From NCBI GenBank assembly GCA_037974965.1, contig JBBPFI010000008.1, positions 310,001-374,000 on the forward strand: DNA of 64,000 nucleotides, read 5' to 3'. The notes beneath the pieces are model-generated. The model saw nothing but the letters and a program-made list of their open reading frames with translations. It was not told the origin of the DNA and did not search any database. This document shows, piece by piece, positions 56,780 through 64,000 of the stretch. Numbering within the stretch: the stretch's first letter is position 1; every line of letters starts with the position of its first letter. This DNA comes from Dacryopinax spathularia (lineage: Eukaryota; Basidiomycota; Dacrymycetes; Dacrymycetales; Dacrymycetaceae). A program made the position numbers and the translations under genes.

Positions 56780-58928
56780 ATGGCTGGAAGAGCTGATGGA
56801 TATCTGCCTGGTGGTCTTCTGAGCTATCTGCCTCGTATCAGTGCAGCAGAATATAGAGATCAGACCAATGTTCAACTCAGAGAGAGCCAGGATGAGCGAG
56901 AGCAGCAGAGACGAGAGCGTAGACTTCAGGCAGCTGTGGAAGAGAGGCGGGCCAAGGAGGCACTGAAAGTGAGGAAGAGAGAGGATCAGAGACGCTCCAG
57001 AGCACAGAGAAGAGAGAGGGAGATTGAAGCAGGCTTGAGAAGTCCGCAGGGTACAAAGGTGCGCTCACCAGTGATATTCATCACTGTGCTCCGCGCTGAT
57101 TCCAATCTCCAGAAGCGACAGATCATTGAGCTCAGTGATTCAGACTCTTCAGCATCAGAATCTGAGCCACAACAGCAGCACACACTTCTTGTAGAGGGCT
57201 GGAAAGCAGAGCTATCACGTCCATACCGGAATCCTAATGCAACACCTGATGCACCGCTTGCGAAGAACATGAACTGGTTTGAGCCGTTCATATGGGTTCA
57301 GATCGATGCTGCCCGCAAAGCAGTGGGCTGGCATCCATATGAGATAGCCGCTCTTCTCAAGAAGCGGAATCCACAGACGTTCAATGGCAAACCAGCCATC
57401 CATCATGGCACAATCGTGCATTGGATCAAACCGGATGGTGGATGGACCGATGCAGTTCTGAGGCGGATGAAGATGGGCTCGCGTCAAGTCTACAATGCTA
57501 TAGGAGAGCATGGTGTACTGGTACGCACCATCTCCTCTCTTCAGACCACTGTACTGACCACTCAGAAAGGCTGGATGTGTTGATACTGTCGAGAAAATCA
57601 AGAAACAGCTTGTCGAGCTCCGCATCCCCGGTATTGCTCTCACCGCTCATTTGTGCCAAGGTATCATCATTGCACATCTTACCAAAGACCATCCAGAAGT
57701 GTTCACTCGCATTGTTGGGCGCACCAGACAGCCCTTTGAAGTCTCGCTCAATTTTGTCCGTCGGTTCCTCGAGCATCAGCTGAATTGGTCACTCCGCCGC
57801 GCAACAAAAGCAGCACAGAAGGTGCCCAATGATTTCCGAGACCAATGCTACAAGCTCTGCCTTCGAGTGGCCTGGTTGATCAAGCATTACAGTATCCCTG
57901 CAGACTGCATTGTTAATAGCGACCAAATGCAACTTCAGCTTCAGTATGGCGGAACAATCACATATGCAGGACTTGGGGCAAAGCAGGTTGCTGTTTTGGG
58001 GAAGGAGGAAAAGCGGGCCTGCACTGTAATGACCAGCCTTTCGATGAATGGCAAGCTCCTTCCCTTCCAGACAATCTGGGAAGGGACCCGGTCAATCTGT
58101 CTACCCTATGGCGGCAAAGTCAGCCAGTCCAAGGAGCTTCGAGATGCTATAGACGCCGGACACCTCTTCAACCTCTCCAAGGGCACGTACTGGTCTACTG
58201 AGCCAACAATGCACACATATGTCAACAAGTTGCTTGTCCCACACTTCCATTGCTATAACGAGCAGCATCATCGAGATCCAGAGGCAAGATGTGTTTGGAT
58301 CATCAATTGCTGGAGTGTTCATCGAAGCGAGGCTTTTCGGACTTGGATGCGGACAACATATCCCTGGATCCTCCTACAATTTGTCCCAGGTGGGTGCACC
58401 GGTGTCACACAACCTGCAGATACCGGCATGCAACAACCTCTGAAGAATGTCATCCGCAAAGCTGCTCTTGACGACGTGGTCAAGGAGACGCAAGAGAAGC
58501 TGAAGCGCGGGGTACCACCTGAAGAACTGCGAGTTGATGTCACAATGCCCACCATGCGAAAGCGAGCAGTCCGCTGGGTCACAAGAGCATATGCAGAATG
58601 CAACAAACAAGAACTGGTACTGCGGGCATGGCAGCTCTGTCGATGTGGTGTCGGAGACATGGCCCTCTCATATGACTGCCTTACAAGCCCCGCAACGCTC
58701 TGCCTTCTTGAAGAGCTGCCCTTTGACAACAATGAGCTATTCCGTCAGATCTTGCCTCGAGGAGGTGTTCATGATCTCACCCTCCAGGGGGTGCACTTTC
58801 CGGAGGACGATGTGGAAGTAGCAGGCACAGATGCAACCGACGTTGACATGGACAATGAAGAGCTCGGAAATGATGCAGAAGATTATCGCGCAGACCTCAT
58901 ACTGATGATAGACGATTTGACAATATAA
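56780..58928 (+). CDS. DDE_1-type (pogo-like) transposase, 699 aa
   Basis: Cuts and joins the transposon ends in the nucleus. Two exons, 56780-57520 and 57570-58928 (2100 nt); the 49-nt intron has a GTACGC donor and a GAAAG acceptor. The start at 56780 has the better context (CCATGG); an in-frame ATG lies at 56768. Order: Arg/Glu-rich coiled N-terminus (QQRRERRLQAAVEERRAKEA), an acidic Ser patch, a probable helix-turn-helix DNA-binding part (HYSIPADCIVN begins the next region), then the DDE_1 core. Catalytic positions: Asp in VNSDQMQ; the second site reads IINCWSVHR, where related transposases usually have Asp at the Asn position (AAT for GAT, a single transition); third Asp in QPADTGMQQPLK. 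The frame is otherwise intact. If the Asn is the catalytic position, the enzyme is probably inactive. Confidence 0.85.
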
Positions 58929-59030
58929 ATGGGCTCCGGCCCCTTCTCCCCTATGACAGTGCGCGATGCAAAGAAAAGCTGGTGACGGGTGCCCAAAAGT
59001 GCGCGACGAAGCGCCTGGTGACAGGTGACC

Positions 59031-59055
59031 CGCGCACCTTCGCTGGGACGTACAG
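59031..59055 (-). repeat. right terminal inverted repeat of the pogo-like transposon
   Basis: 25 bp, identical to the reverse complement of 56666-56690, followed by TA. Confidence 0.95.
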
Positions 59056-60098
59056 TATATTAACCCTCACGGATTACATCCGTAGCAGGCACAATGGCAT
59101 TGTCCGCTCGGACTTAGCCCGCCAGGGTTGCCCCTGCCTTAAGGCCGAGCCGAGCGGCTGTTCTCCCAGACGTAGCGGGAGCAAACGCCACAGAACCCTT
59201 TACCTTCAAAAGTCATGCGAAGTAAAGGCGCTTCCCCTGTCGTCATCGGCATTGCATACACTCATTCTGCTTCGGCTTATACTGTCTCTGCTGGTCGACA
59301 TACCCCACCACCAAGCTTGTGCTTCAACAACACTGACAGAATGCATGACTTCGGGAGGCCATACATAATCTCCTGGCATTGGTATCCATCTTGTCCCATC
59401 CACACGCCTTCCTGTCTACGTCTGGAACACGCCTACCGAACTGGATGTAACACTAGCCAAGAGGGCAAAGGGACCCGGGAAAAGGGGAAGAGGACGAGAC
59501 GGACGAGGGTAGGCTGAGCTGGTGGGGTCTGTTTGGAGATGCAGGAAGTGTGCGGGAAGGACGCATTCGAGCCCAGGGTAGCGAGATCCCATCACGTCGA
59601 ACAATCCCTTGTACGTGTCCATCCAAGACAATGAATGATGAGAAGCATGGCTAAATTGAAGACGCTGTAGAGTGTTTTCAGGCGAAGAAGATCATGTATC
59701 GGGACCCAGCGACATGCAATACCGCTGAAGTCACCCGCCGGCAATGTCTTCGCAGCTTCCCTGAAATTGACAAGTGTCCTGTTACGCAATTTTATGTAGC
59801 CTGGAACCGCAACGCTGTCGACCACAAGACTCTGGGCTCATTTCTAATCCGATACACATAGGATTATCTATCTTCCACACCAGAACCTTCGGCATAACAC
59901 TGTCACCATGATGGATGTTATTTGCTGAAGCCCGACCCCTGTCACGATAACACGGTGTACTGCGATGTACAGCAATGTACGGCAATGTACGGCAATGTAC
60001 GGCGATGTATGTGGAGGTACGGAGGTCAATATGCATTTACCTGGGCACGCCCGACTGGACAGGCACGAGAGTGTAGCCTGCGTGCCTCCGAGACTTCG
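59056..60098. other. intergenic, including a 10-bp tandem repeat and one doubtful ORF
   Basis: A minus-strand frame at 59592-59825 (77 aa, with YIKLRNRTLVNFREAAKTLP and CRWVPIHDLLRLKTLYSVF) reads like an exon but has no partners. Otherwise nothing but the tandem repeat at 59951-60010. Confidence 0.4.
59951..60010 (+). repeat. 10-bp tandem repeat (about five units of CAATGTACGG)
   Basis: Units run CGATGTACAG, then three CAATGTACGG, then CGATGTATGT. It ends 90 bp before the start of the DUF6532-like gene, so it lies in its likely promoter or leader. Confidence 0.9.
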
Positions 60099-62863
60099 AT
60101 GAGGATGGATGCGCACAGCCAATCGCATACGCAGCTACCTAAGAGCGCGGGAATACAGGATACCGTGGTAAGTCTTCTAGCATAGTCGCGAAGTATTGGG
60201 GCTGTCTGAATACAGTTGCTCAAGGCGACCCCGAACCCTGAGCCTGGACGCGACTTCGCGACATACCCAGGCGCGTGTCGGGCCTGCCTGCCTGTTCCCA
60301 TCCATCGCTCAGCCCTGGAGGAGTCAGGCGGTATCTCCAAGGTGTATCTGAAAATGGTTAGCACATTTCAGGTCAGGTTAGCATACTAAATGAGTGCTCA
60401 TGACTGATGCGTTATGCAGCGAGTGCAACAAGCGATAGACGAGGCCGATCAGTTGTGGGTAAGACAAGCAGTGGGACACGCGGATCTTTTCTGATACCCA
60501 TCTCGACAAGGGCATGCAAGAGTATGGCGTGGCCACCTACCTGAAAAACACACTCGAACAAGCGGATGAGGAGGAAGACCCCGATCTGGGCAGTCTTGGT
60601 AAGGCTTATCCACCGTACCCGCCATGCTGCATGCCGATCTGTCACCAGAGGGATTCACCGGCAGTCCCACATCCGGTGAAGCATTCATTCCCTGTACGCC
60701 CCTCCGGATCGCGCATATATGCGTCGTTTTTAATAGCAAACGTCTCAGACGACCGTTTCCGCCCAGAATTGGAGAGTCGGAAGTTCCGTAAAGGGAAGGG
60801 GATGGGCGAACGCGACTTCGAGGGGAAGCAGAGAGAAGCCTGTTGCAGCTCTGGGGATATTGCACCACAACAAGAGCCACACATGGATAGCGACATCGGA
60901 AAGATGATGGACTTGGACCACGAATACGACCAACAAATCACTCGATCAGCGGAATCGGACGCGGATTATAGCGACAAGACAGTGCCATTCAAAGCATTGG
61001 AAGTAAGTTCCGGTATGTTCAGACGGTTCCTCTCCTGATCATCTACAGGACGGTCCATCTGTCACTTCGAGTGATGAAGAGGACAACCCGGATCCCTTGG
61101 TCATCATCAACGATCCAGAACGAGAGAATGAAGTCTACTGGCAAGAAGCTATGCCACTCAGCCTTGCCCGTTTGCATCGAGTGGCGTATGAAGAACGTCT
61201 CGCAGCTCCAGCTCTTATGAGTCCCGAGGAGAAGGCGGTGCCAGTCAATACCCACGCGAGTATTCGTGACTTCGATGGCGCGTACTGTCCTTGCCGTTGT
61301 ATGTTGTCACGGCTCTAAATATGGTCTCTAGAACTCGTAGAGGAGGAATCTCCGTTGCAAGAAGTGAGCTATATTTCCACTTACTCCATCCGCGGCTCAT
61401 CATCGGAAAAGTTCTACAAAAACCTGGACGTCTCGTCTATGGATTTCGCTGTGCCATTGCGTGGGTCCGCAGCCGTATGTGGTACCTGTTCTCGTCAGGA
61501 CACGGCCTTACACGAGCTTGCAGACCATTGACAGAAAACGAATCCAGACAGAAAAGGACAGCGAGAGGCCGCGAAAGCGCCAGAAGAAGCAAGTAACAAC
61601 GGTAGGCGGGCAAGTGTCCTCGGCGAGAAACAGCATCCCTCATGCGCTCTAGAAGGGACGGAGAAGCGCAAAACGCGTTCCGCAGCGCAACGTAGCCTCC
61701 CAGGTAGGCAATTTCTAAACCGATCTGGACCGCTTCTCATGGGTATAGAAGGAATCCACGTCGACCGCCCGACATCCTGCGATACAACCGGAGGATGACA
61801 TGCACAATCGCGAACATCTCGTCTCACCAGCTCTGAATCCGCCGTATCAGATGCAAGCTTACTCGACCGAAATGCAAGCCAGCTTGACGGTCGCCAAAGG
61901 ATTTCTCAAGCTTTTCCATGCCCAGTTATTCCCCTTTCCATCCGACCAGGAACGCATCGAAAGTGTGAAGAAAGCTATCGTCGCCGCGAACCAGACAGCA
62001 CAGGGCGACAGGCCCAAGATCAACTTGTCTCGTTATCCATACATATTCCATGTGGTGCGCTCCCAGTATTTGCGCTTATCATAAACTTCTCAAACACCAA
62101 GATGCAGGTTGACGATGCCGGGAAATGGCTCAGATCGAAAATTCGTGAGAAAGCAATCCAACTTACCTTAACGTACTGGCGGAATGCGCTTTCGGGATCG
62201 CCTGCCGAAATCCAAGCCCGCGTTGACCGAATGCTGCACCAGAGCAAATTCCTACACGAGGGATTTGACCCATGTGATGTGCGCAACCCTCGCTGGATTT
62301 ATTACCCGATCTTACCACATACGTTAGCCGAGTTCCAAACCTGGACGTGCCTTTGGGAACCCAACTCTGGCAATGCTCATATCGACCGTATTCTATACTC
62401 CCGAAGGCGGTTCTGGGGAAGCATACAGGCACCCGACCCTTTTCGAACCTGGAGCCATACGAACAATTGCACTTGCAGCAACATATGTGAGTCGTCGTTG
62501 ATTCAGCCCGCGATCATGCTATTTATATCTAAACAGCTACGTCATGCGCTCGAACATTACCGATCCGGCGTATTTGTGAAGTTCACATCAACAAAGATTG
62601 AAGCCGCCAACTTCGAGAAATATATGGATGATCTTAGGAGGTACCGCTTGCATAAGGCGGTCAGATTCTATGCGCTACAGGACCAGTTGACGACGCAGTG
62701 CCCGTCCGTGTCCTTCCTCTACCCCCGTTATAGAGCCGCTGATTATCCTAAAGCAAACTCGCAACTCGTCAGATGGCGGACGCTACTGCAAAGGGGAGAC
62801 AAGCCATTACCCACGAAGAAGCCATGTCATTCGGTTCCCAAGATTCTGCCCATTAAGAGCTGA
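60099..62863 (+). CDS. hypothetical protein with a DUF6532-like C-terminal domain, ten or more exons
   Basis: Early exons placed in frame: 60099-60167, 60216-60356, 60420-60458, 60511-60598, 60649-60693, 60737-61002, then from 61049; introns of 43-63 nt. The exons between about 61280 and 61790 could not be resolved with confidence. The N-terminal two thirds are acidic and low-complexity with a basic cluster (RPRKRQKKQ). The C-terminal third has a conserved helical domain: LTVAKGFLKLFHAQLFPFPS, KWLRSKIREKAIQL, AFGNPTLAMLISTVFYTPEG, AYRHPTLFEPGAIRTIALAA, RHALEHYRSGVFVKF. The HP..., TIALAAT and AL-x-x-Y-x-x-G pattern matches DUF6532, a family of unknown function found mainly in Agaricomycetes. 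Introns at about 62280-62328 and 62476-62529 are needed to keep that pattern. Family assignment is from memory and moderate. Confidence 0.6.
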
Positions 62864-63280
62864 ACTGCGTGATGGACATCTGGATGTAATGCAAGTTCTA
62901 CAATGTATCAATATACTAGAGACAATGTCCTGGTAGCTACCTACTGTACATATGTCTTACACGGATAATCCAAGTGAATGCCTAAGGCCTCCATTGATGA
63001 CCTCTAAAATTTCGCCCAGGAATTCTTGCTTGAGTCGTGTTTACCACTGCCACAACCCCAAACGCACCACACAAAGACAGCCCAATTTCCACCACACAAA
63101 GGTCTGGATCCACTTACAGGCAAGCCACAAGCCTCCCGCGCTTCCTCGTGCTTTGCAGACTCGGTCAAGTTAACGCACCTAGCACTAGCAAAAGTCATTT
63201 GATCTGGTCAGTACTCTAATTTTTGTATCGCACCTGATTAGGTAAAGAGGTGAGAGGTGCTTACTAATCAAGCACTGCAG
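62864..63280. other. intergenic or unplaced 5' exons of the next gene
   Basis: No convincing exon found. An intron end with a CTAAT branch site and CTGCAG acceptor lies just before 63281, so an upstream exon of the next gene must be in or before this stretch. Confidence 0.4.
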
Positions 63281-64000
63281 TGGCGCCACTCCATTTGGTC
63301 CCTGCCGAGCCTCCCGCAATTCAAGGAAGTTGCCGAGCCGATGGGATTTGAGACAGAAGAGGTGCGGGAATGCATCCTCATCGCCAGTCCACAGGTGAAC
63401 GACTAATTTGCTTTACTATCTGCTACTGACGTAAACCACAGGCGTTGCAGGACAAAATCGATGGCATACTTGGCTCTCCTGAGTTCGCCGACATCGCCTG
63501 GATGCATGAAGGCTATCGCGTCCTGCTCAAGGAGAAGCTTCAAGCCAAAATTGAGTACGAGTTTCAATCTCTGTAAACTAGCACGTTGTTGACATTTAAT
63601 ATAGCGATCCCACCAGCAACATCAGCTTCTATCGACTTGTGGACACCAAAGAATGCGAAACCGGAATTCCTGTCGCGGGCGGACAGAGGTTGATGACCAT
63701 TTGGATGGAGATCGGGGATCTCATCTACCCCATCGCAGACGCCTGCAACTACATCAGTAAGTGTCTTGTTATAACCATGATGGGCGACTCTAAATGCTTT
63801 GCTAGTCCAGTTAGTGCGACAGATCCTTAAGCCGAAGACTCGGATGGAAAACGCGATGTCGTTGCTCTTGGCCTGGCATTGGTCATCTCTCATGTTCAGC
63901 CAAGACGACCTTCCCTTCGTAGTTTTTTCTTCTGCATGCTTAGACGAAGACGCGCATCGCTCCGATGAAGTACAGGCTCTCTTCAGATCATTGGCCGGTA
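63281..64000 (+). CDS. hypothetical protein, partial, runs off the window
   Basis: Exons 63281-63393, 63442-63554, 63605-63750 (approximate end) and a last open exon reaching the window edge; introns of 48-62 nt with GT-AG ends. The first visible exon begins at an acceptor, so the true start is upstream. Visible sequence: FKEVAEPMGFETEEVRECIL, DKIDGILGSPEFADIAWMHE, RLMTIWMEIGDLIYPIADAC, RMENAMSLLLAWHWSSLMFS. The protein is helical, without low complexity; I recognise no family or catalytic motif. Both ends are missing. Confidence 0.55.

Larger units (their letters stand above)
56666..59055 (+). mobile_element. complete pogo-like (DDE_1, Tc1/mariner supergroup) transposon, 2.39 kb
   Basis: Perfect 25-bp terminal inverted repeats at 56666-56690 and 59031-59055 begin CTGTACGTCCCAGCG. 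Each end abuts a TA dinucleotide (56664-56665 and 59056-59057), the target-site duplication of this supergroup. The only gene inside is a full-length transposase with one intron. Perfect inverted repeats and an open frame indicate recent insertion. The left flank runs straight into the gag fragment of LTR element 1; the right flank does not clearly continue it. Confidence 0.9.

Overview
The window looks like chromosomal DNA from a mushroom-forming basidiomycete (Agaricomycetes). Host genes are split by many introns of about 45-65 nt with GT-AG (occasionally GC-AG) ends. Three F-box/leucine-rich-repeat-like genes lie close together, and one gene ends in a domain resembling the Agaricomycete DUF6532 family. 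The transposons (a Ty3-type LTR element and a DDE_1/pogo-like element) are also typical of this class. No database could be searched, so every name rests on recognising motifs.

Layout. 1-6.7 kb: most of PRP8, the spliceosome core protein, with introns kept but the frame broken in several places. 8.6-10.5 kb (-): intact RAD9, the DNA-damage clamp subunit. 10.75-11.95 and 17.13-18.35 kb (+): two paralogues of an unknown protein with matching exon lengths. Between them lie a 2.8-kb non-coding repeat (copy A) and a small coiled-coil gene. 18.9-22.7 kb (-): two F-box-like genes. 23.1-24.4 kb: a duplicated 3' end of a PIF1 helicase gene, a scrap of the repeat and an unknown ORF. 24.4-27.3 kb: repeat copy B, about 99.9% identical to copy A outside its 8-bp array. 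27.5-29.4 kb (-): intact PIF1-like helicase with eight exons. 30.6-31.6 kb (-): a third F-box-like gene. 31.7-35 kb: repeat-rich DNA with weak traces of coding. 35.06-36.6 kb (+): an unknown low-complexity protein. 37.3-37.9 kb: a small inverted-repeat element.

38.4-59.1 kb is a nest of mobile elements. A minus-strand Ty3-type element (LTR at 38.4 kb, gag fragment at 55.1-56.6 kb) carries an antisense passenger gene. That gene is split by a 4.7-kb insertion holding a different unknown multi-exon gene. A second, plus-strand Ty3-type element (45.2-55.1 kb) sits inside the first and carries its own copy of the passenger gene. A complete pogo-like transposon with TA target sites (56.67-59.06 kb) lies at the far edge, next to the gag fragment. 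60.1-62.9 kb (+) is the DUF6532-like gene, and 63.3-64 kb (+) an unknown gene that runs off the window.

The genes do not form a pathway. The strongest unexplained signals are three. First, the young non-coding duplication, whose copies differ by exactly eight 8-bp units. Second, a decamer palindrome (CGGAGCTCCG) found 13 times between 13.1 and 34.5 kb and seen nowhere else. Third, the antisense passenger gene of the LTR family, with the unknown gene inserted in it.
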